DNA of 64,000 bases. Origin: Ilex aquifolium (taxonomy: Eukaryota; Streptophyta; Magnoliopsida; Aquifoliales; Aquifoliaceae). Positions 33,866 through 45,100 of the stretch are shown here, piece after piece; position 1 is the first letter of the stretch; every line of letters starts with the position of its first letter. A program made the translations under genes and the position numbers. The notes under the pieces were generated by a model, which worked only from the letters and a program-made list of their open reading frames with translations, searched no databases and was not told the DNA's origin. The stretch covers positions 25,478,045-25,542,044 of the forward strand of contig OX637404.1 of assembly GCA_951799425.1 (NCBI GenBank), given 5' to 3'.

Positions 33866-34429
33866 TTGTTCTAATTTATTATGTTCAATGTTGTCAATCC
33901 ATTAACATAATACTGAAATGGCGATATCGTAGAAATGATGGATTTGGACTTTTTTTTTTCAATCTACCATTCATTAATAATCAATGTAGTACACTAACCT
34001 TCTACTTTCTTCCTTAATACCCTTCCGATACAAAATTCTTCAAAAAAATGGATAATTTTTTCTTCGTCATTAATTTTCGAATAGAAATTGAGGATCAAGT
34101 GAATGGACCAAGTCGTCATTAATCTAACTAAAAGGATGTGATTTTATTTTTTGACAGAGTGATACGTGTTCACATGTGGTTCCGAGTTCTAATCTCTCTC
34201 TTGGACAAAAAAAGAATGAAAAGGGCAAATTAATTACTAATCTAAGAATCTACTTCGACCAAAATAAAGATTGAATCTTTTTCTTTCCGTGCAAGAATTA
34301 AGGACAGCAAAGTCCAATTAAGGTAAAAACTTTGTTTTTTTCCTTAATTACCCCCAATTTTCATGCCCCACAATAATAGCAACTACTTACAAGGCTGGGG
34401 TAATCCAGTAACTTCGCTCCTAAAACCTA

Positions 34430-34438
34430 AAACCCTAA
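34430..34438 (+). promoter_or_regulatory. Telo-box in the MRF promoter
   Basis: AAACCCTAA occurs here, with a site II-like GGCCCA at about 34463. In plants this pair is typical of promoters of ribosomal-protein and translation-related genes, which fits the downstream product. Position relative to the TATA box (about 130 bp upstream) is also normal. Confidence 0.55.
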
Positions 34439-34508
34439 CCAGGTGTCACTGAGCCGCGTGGAGGCCCAAGACAGGGTACAGCACTGAAAAGCCCACTTTA
34501 GCGATAAT

Positions 34509-34541
34509 GCCACGTGGCAGCCTTACTAGATAATGACGTGG
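34509..34541 (+). promoter_or_regulatory. G-box and TGACGTGG element in the MRF promoter
   Basis: The palindromic core CACGTG (34511-34516) lies in GCCACGTGGC, a high-quality G-box for bZIP or bHLH factors. A second ACGT element, TGACGTGG, follows at 34534-34541. Together they suggest light, sugar or ABA input; that role is inferred. Confidence 0.5.
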
Positions 34542-34561
34542 ACATGTAACCGCAGCCTCCC

Positions 34562-34569
34562 TATAAATA
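34562..34569 (+). promoter_or_regulatory. TATA box of the MRF gene
   Basis: TATAAATA precedes a CT-rich leader with a (CT)n run at 34602-34620. The predicted 5' UTR exon runs from roughly 34595 to 34990. Confidence 0.6.
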
Positions 34570-34990
34570 TCGTCCCTTCGTTCTCATCCGTTCCCATTCG
34601 CCATCTCTCTCTCTCTCTCACACACATAAACACACACATAAACACACACATATCTGTCTGAAACCGATCGAGAAGAGAACTAGAGATCAATTCATACACA
34701 GAATCTATATATTCGCCAATTCAAATCGTGAATCACAGTTCAAAAAACTGTTAGTCTAGGGTTTTCATAGATCTAGGGTTTGTTATAGATACAGTCGGTG
34801 TGGTCTGTGTGCGAAGATCTGGTTCGATTGGATTTTGCGGTCTCGTGTCTTGGCTCGAGATCCGGGCCAAGCACAGAAGAACGGGTTCGGGAAGAATCGC
34901 TGCGGGTTCGGGAAGAATCGCTGCAGATTCGGTGGCTGGTTAGGGTTTCGGATCGGTCACACTCACTGTTCTCTCTCCTGGTACAGAGAG

Positions 34991-35221
34991 GTAATGAATT
35001 AAACTGATTCACATATCCTCTCGTTTTTCTACTGTTCTGGATTTGATTTGTTATTTATTTTGATTGATGTGAATTTTAAAAGCATGCCGTTTTGGACAAA
35101 AAAATTAGGACCGTAAGATTGGTATTTTGATAGTGCCGTAGGACTTGAGTGAAAATGTAGTCTGGCTGAGGGGTTTTTGTTTACTTCTTTCATCAGTTCA
35201 CTGTTTTTATTTGATTTTTAG
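34991..35221 (+). other. Predicted 5' UTR intron of the MRF gene
   Basis: The sequence begins GTAATG after CAGAGAG and ends in a T-rich stretch plus TTTTTAG, all normal plant splice features. The leader before it has no ATG, and after it two short upstream ORFs precede the main start. The prediction is from splice signals only. Confidence 0.5.
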
Positions 35222-35252
35222 GATCTGTATTCGTCTTTAGAATTTGAGAACG

Positions 35253-35345
35253 ATGCCATACAGTGAAAACTTGGACTTTAAGATTTTTGAGTGAATGGTG
35301 TGTAGGATTTGTGAGTGTAAATGGCGTCAAGTGAAGGGTTTTTGA
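35253..35345 (+). promoter_or_regulatory. Two upstream ORFs in the MRF leader
   Basis: uORF1 is 35253-35294 (13 codons plus stop). uORF2 starts one base later at 35295 and ends at 35345 (16 codons plus stop). It overlaps the main ATG at 35321 in a different frame. If the leader is spliced as predicted, ribosomes meet both before the main start, so they would reduce or condition translation. Confidence 0.55.
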
Positions 35346-38300
35346 CGGAAGAGCAAAGGAAGATGTTAAAAGTAGCGACGCAGAATGCAGAAGTGTTATC
35401 ATCATCACCGAAATCAACGACTCCAAAGTCCCCATCATCTCTGTTTTCTGAACATCATATAAAGGCTCCGGCAGGTGGGAAGGCACCGAACGCTGGGATT
35501 GCTGTGAGGCATGTCCGCCGATCACACTCGGGAAAGTATATTCGAGTGAAAAAGGGTAAGTGTAGGGGGGATTTCATGTGTTGATTATATTGAAATTTGG
35601 TCAGATTTTTGGTATGTTAGGTGCTGATTAGTTTTTCTTGTCTACATTCGAATCCACCTTTTCTCATTCCCATACAGACAAGGTCTGATGTGCAGCCTAA
35701 CTTTTAGGATCTCATGGATGAGTCAATTTCATTGTTGTTACTCTTACAGGCAGAAGTCAACTGAATTGATAGCATATTGGCATGCTGTGTTGTCACAGGA
35801 TTTGTCGTTTTTTTTGCTAGAAAACTTGTAATTAAGTTTAAGTTCTTTTAGTTTCTGATTGGGTAGGACAAAAAGAGTATTAGATTAAATTTCTTAACTT
35901 GGTTTGATATGAATTACTTTTATGTTGGCATGAGATTTGCTTTTGCATCTTTTTGTTTAGAGTAAAAGCTTTTACATCTTTTATTGCAAGATGTAATCTG
36001 CTCATACTCCTTTAAAAATGTATGAGTTGGGTGATACCAGATTGAATATAAGAATTTCAGTGATATCACTGATTATATGTTATTATAAATGCTTCATACA
36101 TGCGATGGTACGTTGAAGAAACTTGCTATGAAGTTTACAAGTTTTATTATTACTGAGGCAGCTTGTTGGGTTGTTGCAAAAATTCGTCCATGATTTTCCT
36201 AAAAGCCCACTGGTTTGGCAGAAAGGCTAAATTGAAAATGCAGTAGGCACGAGGCCCCAATTTGTCCCGTGTGCATTTCTTATGATATGCCCTTTAAAGC
36301 TCTTCATGTCAGTTTGAGGAAACCACTGCCCTTTAACATGCTTAATGCTTGACATCAACACATGTTCTCTCAACATTCTCTCCCTTGCTAATCCCATTCC
36401 CAACGTTTTTTTAGCTGCATGTGCCAAGTACAAATATATATGAACTATGAAGGGTGTGATTGTAGATGCTATTGCTCATGTGCAAGCTCATCTTAAATTT
36501 AAATCTTTAGGAATTATGATCTCCATTCTTACTTGTGGCATTCAAGAATGTCCCACAAGAGAAGTTCACATCTTATGTTGGTTTGATGTGACATACCTGA
36601 TTGGAAAGGTATCCAAAGTGTATTCAGATGTTGGGTGTTCAATATGCCATAATCAAGTACATTTTGGAATATGTCATCCTTGTCAATTTTCCTGAGGTGT
36701 GCGACATGTCTAACACACTGAGCATTTGAAGGGATTCCCTCATGGACGGAATACCTTCGTTTGGTCTGTTACTTGTATCTAATCATCTGCTTAAATTATT
36801 AATTGGGCTTTATTCTCACACAAAGCAGACTTTTTGCCCAGTGGACAATACTATCCATTCTTTTAGATCATGAGATCTGATTTTAAACTTATGCCTAGTG
36901 CATCTAGGGATTCTTATTTTAACTACTTAAGAAAAGATAAAAAAAAAAAAAAAAAAAGAAAAGGAAAAAAGACTTGTCTTGAAGGGATAATGCAAACCGA
37001 GTGAGTTAGTTTAGTGTAAGAACATGGTAACAAGTAGATCTAATAATCATTGTTCCATTTTGTGGTTGGTTGTTTCCTACTTAATTATATTTCACCTGAA
37101 TGGGTGAAACGTCCTATCTCTATCCGAAACTTGCAAAACTGTCACCATCCCTATGGTCTTATGGCCGTTCAATTAAAATATCTTTGTAAAAGGTTTTCGA
37201 TGCTCACTCGGATTGGAGGTGCCGGCTATCGCAGTTAGCAAAGATCAGCCATACACACAATGCGCCCTTTATGTGTATTCTAGCTATATATTCTTAATTA
37301 TCACAGTGCATTTTTATGGAGTGGCCACAGCTGCTCTTGGCATTCCTTCTTTTAGGTGCCGGTTGAAGTTTCAGCCTCGGGGTCCTATAACGGTGTATGT
37401 TCTAGGCCTTGTGTTTATGTTTTGCTGTGTTGGGTAATTCTTTGAACCTTAACATTTTTAGTAGATGTACTTATGAAAAAGGTATTTCCAGCAGAGTACT
37501 AAGGTGACGTTTTCATGTAACTTATATAATACAAGTTAAAGAATATTGCCAAGGAGCTGTTGTGTAGATTTGTTAAACGTCTGCAAATAGCCACGAGTTG
37601 ATATTGGACTTTAAGTGCATGCATTGGTTCTGCACTGTTAACTACCTGCACAGTGCAATGAACTATTAGTTGATTTATCTTATTTCAGATTTTCACAAAT
37701 ATTATGCCTTTTAACAGGTATTTTTTTTCCATTGACTCCTTTTTCTTTGCTTGTTAGTTGATTTGTTTTCAAAAGCATTTACCTGCTTTACCCAGTTTTT
37801 TTTAGCAATCCCCCCCCCCCCCCCCCCTCTTTTTTTCTTTTCTCCTTCCTTTTTTTCCCAGTACTGACAGGCTTCTCTTCAATTAATGGTAAAAACAGAT
37901 GGTGCTGGTGGCAAGGGTACCTGGGGTAAACTGCTTGACACTGATGGTGAATCTCGTATTGATCGAAATGATCCCAACTATGACAGTGGCGAGGTGACTG
38001 CTGAGTTTGATTCATTTCCGCTTTCTTTTCCTTTTAACTTACATGTTACTTACCTATTCTAGTCTGATAGATCGGCTATACTCTTGCCACATCTGTACTT
38101 TAGAGGAGTAGCTTGACTTAACAGAGTTAATATCATTTTTTCACTTATTTAGGGTCACTTGTTTGTTGTCACTATCTATGTCTGTGTTGTTCTTATTGCT
38201 GTTTTCTTATCCTTGACACTAACAGGAACCATATCAGCTTGTTGGATCGACTGTCTGTGATCCGTTGGATGAATACAAGAAAGCTGTGGTTTCCATTATA

Positions 38301-40046
38301 GAGGAGTACTTCAGCAATGGTGACGTGGAATTGGCGGCATCTGACCTCAAAGAACAAGGGTCAAGTGAATATCATCCCTATTTCATTAAGAGGCTCGTCT
38401 CCATGGCCATGGACAGGCATGACAAGGAGAAGGAAATGGCTTCAGTTCTGCTTTCAGCTCTCTATGTTGATGTCATCAGCTCAACCCAGATTAGTCAGGG
38501 TTTTGTCATGCTTCTAGAGTCTGCTGATGACCTTGCAGTGGACATACTGGATGCTGTGGACATCCTTGCTTTATTCATTGCTCGTGCTGTGGTCGATGAC
38601 ATCCTCCCCCCAGCTTTCATCACCAGGGCAAAGAAAACACTTCCAGAATCTATGAAGGGATTTCAGGTTCTCCTAACTGCTGAGAAAAGCTATCTCTCAG
38701 CTCCACACCATGCAGAACTTGTGGAGCGGCGGTGGGGCGGTAGCACCCACATCACTGTTGATGAAGCGAAGAAAAAGATTGCAGATCTTTTGAGGGAGTA
38801 TGTAGAGAGTGGAGACACTTCAGAGGCCTGTCGGTGCATTAGGCAGCTGGGGGTTTCATTCTTTCATCATGAAGTTGTAAAAAGGGCTTTGGTTCTAGCC
38901 ATGGAGATTCGTACAGCAGAACCTCTGATTCTGAAGCTATTAAAGGAGGCAGCAGTGGAGGGACTGATAAGCTCCAGCCAAATGGTGAAGGGATTTGCTC
39001 GATTAGCTGAGAGCCTTGATGACCTTGCTCTTGATATTCCATCTGCCACAACCTTGTTCCAGTCTCTGGTTCCTCAGGCAATATCTGAAGGCTGGCTTGA
39101 TGGATCACTTTTGAAATCCTTGGGCGAAGATGTAGAGGTTCAAGATAAGGACGATGAAAAGGTGAAACGATACAAGGAAGAGGTTGTCACAATAATTCAT
39201 GAATACTTTCTCTCAGATGACATTCCTGAACTCATTCGTAGTCTTGAAGATCTTGGAGCACCCGAGTATAACTCAATTTTCTTGAAGAAGCTGATCACCC
39301 TGGCCATGGACAGGAAGAACAGAGAGAAAGAAATGGCTTCTGTTCTGCTATCTGCACTTCATATCGAAATATTTTCAACTGAAGATATTGTCAATGGTTT
39401 TGTGATGCTTCTGGAATCTGCAGAAGACACAGCACTTGATATTCTGGATGCTTCAAATGAACTAGCTCTTTTTCTGGCTAGGGCTGTCATTGATGATGTC
39501 TTGGCTCCGTTGTATCTTGAAGAAATTGGCAGCAGGTTGGCTCCAAATTGCAGTGGGAGTGAGACAGTGCATATGGCTCGGTCACTTATAGCTGCCCGGC
39601 ATGCTGGTGAGAGGATCCTGAGGTGCTGGGGAGGTGGGACAGGTTGGGCTGTCGAGGATGCAAAGGATAAGATACTGAAGCTCCTCGAGGAATATGAAAG
39701 TGGGGGCGTTGTCAATGAAGCTTGCCAATGTATACGTGATATCGGAATGCCTTTCTTCAATCACGAGGTGGTGAAGAAGGCTTTGGTTATGGCAATGGAG
39801 AAGAAGAACGATAGGATGCTGGATCTGTTGCAGGAGTGCTTCAATGAAGGGATTATCACTATAAATCAGATGACCAAAGGGTTTGCCAGAATCAAGGATG
39901 GGCTTGATGATCTAGCTCTTGACATTCCTAATGCAGAGGAGAAGTTCAATTTTTACGTGGAGCATGCCAAGAAGAAAGGCTGGCTTCTACCCACTTTTGG
40001 CTCACCTGCTGCAGATGCTCCCCTGACTACAGCTGCAGCGACTTGA
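35321..40046 (+). CDS. MRF-type translation regulator with four MA3 domains (PDCD4-like)
   Basis: The three coding exons are 35321-35555, 37899-37993 and 38226-40046, giving 716 aa. The joins read VKK/DGAGGKG and YDSGE/EPYQ. The N-terminal ~120 residues are Ser-rich and basic (RRSHSGK). Four MA3 domains follow at about 125-241, 288-401, 425-540 and 587-697; each begins with a helix such as DEYKKAVVSIIEEYF. MA3 domains bind eIF4A. Plant MRF proteins associate with ribosomes and eIF4A and are controlled through TOR-S6K signalling. The closest known protein, from memory, is Arabidopsis MRF1 (At5g63190). The telo-box promoter and uORFs fit translation-linked regulation. The first coding intron (2343 bp) holds a variable 18-base C run (37810-37827) close to its acceptor. 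Confidence 0.95.
37810..37827 (+). repeat. 18-base poly-C tract in MRF intron
   Basis: The tract ends 71 bp before the acceptor AG at 37898 and is followed by a pyrimidine-rich stretch. It may form part of an extended polypyrimidine region, and its length is likely variable. Confidence 0.7.
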
Positions 40047-40726
40047 GAAAAACATATATTTCAGTTTGTTTCTCTCATGTATGATGTTACCCATTTTGTA
40101 CTGCGTAATTTGTGTTTAATGTGCTTCAGAAGTGCATAGACATGGGGATGTTCAGTTGCCCTTCTGATGCATTCTTTTATAATTTTCACCCCCCTCTGTT
40201 ACCTGACGGAGTTTGTTAATGTATAAAGTAGGTATTTCTTTCCTTTTAACATGGCCCTTAGGCCGGTGCTGCATTTTGAAGGCAAAGGGTTCTGAATTCT
40301 GATACAACGTTGCTGTTATGTTGTTAGCCTGGTTGTTAATTTTAATGGGGAAGCTGGTTTTAGAATTATTATGACATAAAAAGTCCACTTCATTAGCTCT
40401 GCTAAATTATGTGTTCTGCTGCATTGCAACTTGAAAACCGATGTGAACCCTCCTTTCTTAACACTGGTTCTGTCGGACTTTTCAGCTGCGACATTGTGTA
40501 CGACGTTTCTGCACCCAATGTAAGATTCTTATCTCCTTTTGATCTCTTGTAGTGAGTGTTTCGTACACGGATGTATAATGCGATGTTGCCGAGTGACACT
40601 TCAACATGTAAAACCTAAATTCAATGAGAGAATGTGATTGCCTAGTTATTATTCTCTCTCTCATTATAGCTGATATAGGTAGAGATACCAACGGGTATCT
40701 GGTATAGGGAGAGATACCAACGGGTT
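40047..40726. other. 3' UTR and flank of the MRF gene
   Basis: Sequence after the stop is moderately AT-rich. A 26-bp unit containing GAGATACCAACGGG is tandemly duplicated at about 40676-40729. No gene is seen on either strand; the minus-strand ORFs here are unsupported. Confidence 0.45.
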
Positions 40727-40829
40727 TTTGGTCTAATGGACCAATGATATTCTTTATTTTTTGAAGGTTTTGTCTTCTTGAGGTCAAGGGTTCAAGTCCC
40801 CTCCCTCTCCCCGAAAAAAAAAAAAAAAA
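40727..40829 (+). repeat. tRNA-derived SINE-like sequence with poly-A tail
   Basis: It has an A-box-like 'TGGTCTAATGGACCA', a B-box-like 'GGTCAAGGGTTCAAGTCC', and a 16-base A-run (40814-40829). The anticodon arm cannot be folded, so it is not a functional tRNA. The A tail suggests retroposition. Confidence 0.45.
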
Positions 40830-40833
40830 GGTA

Positions 40834-41008
40834 AAGCTGATAATTGAACCGAGTTTAAAAAATTATTTAGAAACAAACAGAGCCAAGTTGAATAATTTTA
40901 TTATTTTATATATAAACGAGTTAAAAAAATTATTTGAGTTCAAGTTGGGCCATATATGGGTCAAATTCGAACTGAACCTGACTAGTTCAAGTCAATTATC
41001 AACCCTAA
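40834..41008. mobile_element. Small TIR element
   Basis: The ends contain GCTGATAATTGAACCGAG and the inverse of GTTGATAATTGACTTGAAC, an imperfect inverted pair. The interior repeats 'AATTATTT..GAGTT'. The target duplication is not clear. Confidence 0.4.
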
Positions 41009-42075
41009 ATATAGGCTACAAGCTTGGGTGTCCTCTCTAAAACTTGACTTGATATCACACCGTTTGCACTATAGCCACCTGAATCTTTTTTTTTACAGAA
41101 TTAAATTTATGCATTTCTTGTATGACACATATATGGGCTTTAATCGGCAAGAACTCAACTTTTACAGGTCATGTTTCGGATTTTAATTTTATTTTTAGTA
41201 AAAATACACTTGGTATACTACTAGGTCATCTTATTTCTTTCTAAAGAAATTGATATATACATTTGAACCTTCATAAACTTAATGATACCAAGATCGTATT
41301 TATTATGTAATGTGAAAGAGAGAAATGATTCGGGAGGAGGTTGTGGTTAAACTTTTATCACTTTTATGAATAATTATTATAATTAATTTAGATTAAAATT
41401 CTAAGATAAATTTTTTTTTTCAATATGATAGTAAGAAATTTGTTTTTCATTCTATAACCTTATGCATAAGTTCGTCGATACATTTTTTTCTTGACAGATC
41501 ATATATTATGCAGTAGGGCTCGTTAAATACAAATTCATTAATAGTAGAAAATTTATTCAAAAAAATTAAAAATATATATATTATAAGAGATTTGACAAGT
41601 TCTTTCCATATAAATCAAATAGATTTATTTCTGAAAGAATTTGACAATAAGTTCATGAATGTCTGGGATCGAATAAATAAATTTTCTGAACAAACAGATC
41701 ATATCGACTTAGAAAATAAAAAAAATTATACAAGTTATATGTTTTGCCACCATTTTTGAGAAAAATCCGGTATCGAACCTACAATCTACAATTTAGGTGG
41801 ACAACCCTCCTTACATGTAAGGTTGTTAGTCGAACGAGTTCGAGTCGAGCCTAAAAAACTTATTTTTTAATTAAGTTTGAAAAATTATTTAAGTTCGACT
41901 TCCAATTTAAACGAGCTTCAAATAAGTCAAACCTCAATATTTACAAATAAATGAATCGAATCTATGAATTTGAGTCGAATCTTTTCTAAACGAACCTAAA
42001 ATCTTATTGAAGATAAGGCTCGTTTATAAAACAAATCCATAACAGCCGAACTCGAGCGTGGCTGTAAACGGAAAC
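41009..42075. other. Intergenic; TIR-like repeat abuts the TPR gene
   Basis: The 41820-42075 part carries 'GTCGAACGAGTTCGAGTCGAG' and, near its other end, 'GCCGAACTCGAGCG'. These are typical of a plant repeat family with CGAG-rich ends. It stops about 80 bp before the TPR start codon. The rest is AT-rich with no gene. Confidence 0.4.
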
Positions 42076-42152
42076 ACCATTCTACCATTGATCTTGACTT
42101 CTTGATTTGTGCTTCTTCCATAGTACTAGTCAGTCGTCTTTGACCGGAAAAG

Positions 42153-45100
42153 ATGTCGGAACCGCACGCCGGCCACCTCTCCGTCCCGGTGAAATCGGAA
42201 CTCACAATCACAGAGCACATCACCGAAGAGACCTCCAAGAGACTACAAGCTCCCAGACTCGTCGTTTTAGCTGACCTTAACGTCGACCCTCCCGATACCG
42301 ACGGGACCGATTCGCTCCATAGCTCTCCTCCGGACCTCACGAGGTTTCTCTCCGATCTTAGTCCCTTCCTCATCTAATCTGTTCTTGTTCCATGAATTAT
42401 CAAAGCTTATGTGAGTGTGTGATTTTTAGGTTAATCAACGATGAAAATAGTCAAGATAAAAGCAGTTTAATGAGTAAAGATAATGATGTTGCCGATGCTG
42501 AAGGTAAACAATTGAAAAAATTGGGGAAATACCGTTCGAGACTTACTAGTAAGGTAGAGTATCCTCTTGATTGTGGAGCTGATGCAGATGCTGATCAGAA
42601 TGGCCAAGGGCCTCCCTCTCGCGAGGAAAAAGTCAGCAGCCTTAAAACCGTGAGTTCCTCTTCAATTATTAGATAGAGTAATACTATTGGGAACTAATTT
42701 GGGAACTTAAATTTGAGAAGATAATGCATGAATAGTAATCGATCTTTGGATGAAATTCAATATTGGATAATGGGCATAATTTATTAAGTTCCGAAATCAA
42801 GTACAAATAGCATTATTGTTATTGCATATTTCACTTATTCAATTTACAAGCCTAAATGAGTGGAGCATGGGTTTATTGTAGGGTTTGGTTCATGTTGCTC
42901 GGAAGATGCCCAAAAATGCGCATGCACAATTTATACTTGGGTTAATGTATCAAAGGATGGGTCAGCCGCAAAAGGTAGCTTTTGGATGTCATATGATGTT
43001 TTTTCTTTTGGACTGTGCGTGCATTTCATTGTTGCTGAATGGAAGGAATGTATTCTAGGCTGTTTTGGCGTATGAGAAAGCAGCAGAGATCTTACTTCGT
43101 TCTGAAGAAGAGATTGACAGGCCAGAGTTGCTTTCTTTGGTTCAGATTCACCATGCTCAGGTGCATTAACTGTTACACTGTACTGGGTTGTCACTATATG
43201 CTGGCAAATTTTTATTCCAACTTCTAGAAACATTAGTTGATGCACATGTGCGTTGCATGTGAACAATTTTAAATTATAATTCTTGTTTTTAATCTTTTTG
43301 GATGAGTTTTTAGATGAATTTGTTTGATGAAGTCTTTAGACATGTTTTTGAATTGTCCATTATCTAAAAGATTTGGAAAGATGAAGTGAATCTAAAGGAA
43401 CAACATATATGATTCATAAATAATTCATAAATTGACCACATTACCTGTTTTAAGTCTTTTGCACTAACAAAACTAAGCAAGTAATAGCGTGCTACAATTG
43501 TTAAAAAAAAAAAAAGGTGTACACAAATTGAGTACTACATTACATAGAAATCTAATAAATTATAAAGAGCACATTAGATCTGAAGAGAGTGTGTCAAATT
43601 CCACATAGATTACATTAAAACCCCATGCATAGTGGAAACAGCTACTTAAGTTTAAAATTAGGAAAGTACAGAACTCAAATCAATCCAAATGAAGTATCGG
43701 AGAAAGGGACGTGCTAGCCTTTTACTAATAGAAAGGTTAGGGGGTTGAGAAGTTGTTGCTTGTTGTCTACTTCGCGGAGTCTTCATTGTCCCGTTCTATA
43801 ACTTTCCTTCTTTCATCTGTCCACGAAGCTGCAAAAGAGAGAAAGGACGGCTATCTAGCGGGAGTCGTTTCGGTTGTTAACCTACGAGTTTTCAAATGTA
43901 AACAAGCATTCAAAATAACAAATAAATAATATCCTAACTATCATTACAATCCAATAGCAAAGATCTAGACAATCTTCTATATAAACAATTATTTTTGCAT
44001 TTGTTTCTTTTTTTTTTCTCCAAAGAGACAAGTACTCTTATAATTAAACGAACTATGTGATTGCATTGGATTCTTGAGACAAGGTAGGAACCATTAAATA
44101 TTGCATCAACAAAAGAGGCCGTCTGGATAGCAGGCACATAAAATGGGAGGACCCACTTAAGTACTAGATTTTGAAAAATGTTCATCATGGTCGTCATTTA
44201 GCCTCTTGAACTTGAAAAAAACTTGAAACTTCTCAATGTGATTCCACATCTATGAAATACGGATATTTTATTAAGGTCAACGTATTCATATCAGATACTG
44301 TATCCGACATGATACTTGTCGAATAGTCGAGGATACGTATACGTATCGGATACATACCAAAGATATCCAATCATAAATAAAATATATGAATATTTCGCTG
44401 ATATTTCTATATGCAGAGAAATATGTGAAATTTTTAATTTTAATCGTTACTTATTCTTTTTGATTTCACATACAATGCGATACATTAACAAAAAATTCAT
44501 ATGACTAGGAAGACACATGGACGTTTTTCAAGTATTATCCATTATCACATGTGCAAAGAGTTTAAATGAGTTGTTTACTCTATAATCTTAGCAGCAAATA
44601 CTTTTAAGAAAATAATATAGTTAAATATTGATTTTTATTTTTTTAATTAATCGCGTTCACTTTATAGACGTACCATAGTGAGATGATAGATAACTTTTTG
44701 AAAATAAAAAATTATAATATTATTTATTATTGTTAATGAATCACCAAAAATTATAACTATCAAGTCATTACATAATAGTAAAAATAATATATATATATAT
44801 ATATATATTTTTTTTTTATAAGCGCATCCTAACCATACCCGTATCCTAATTTTTGGGGTTTTGTCTTATTATTGTATCTTATCCATATCTCGTATTTGTA
44901 TCCATGCTTCCTAGTCTCACATCAATGCTAGTCCTAAATAGAAAGAAAAAAATAACAAATCTTCATTTAAAAATTAACAAAACACAGCCACAAAGTTCTA
45001 CTTCACAGTGCGAATCTATTTCCCAATTAAGTTGCAATTTCGTTACCTCTTTTTGTATTTGTGCATCCATTTTATTTGGTAATTATTTAATGTCTTCTTT

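Noticed and set aside
36227-36433. Minus-strand ORF in MRF intron 1
   Set aside because: The 68-codon frame matches no family I recognise and sits wholly in an intron. It may be an old transposon scrap.
40727-40829. tRNA gene
   Set aside because: A- and B-box-like words are present, but no cloverleaf can be completed and an A-tail follows. SINE-like repeat is a better reading.
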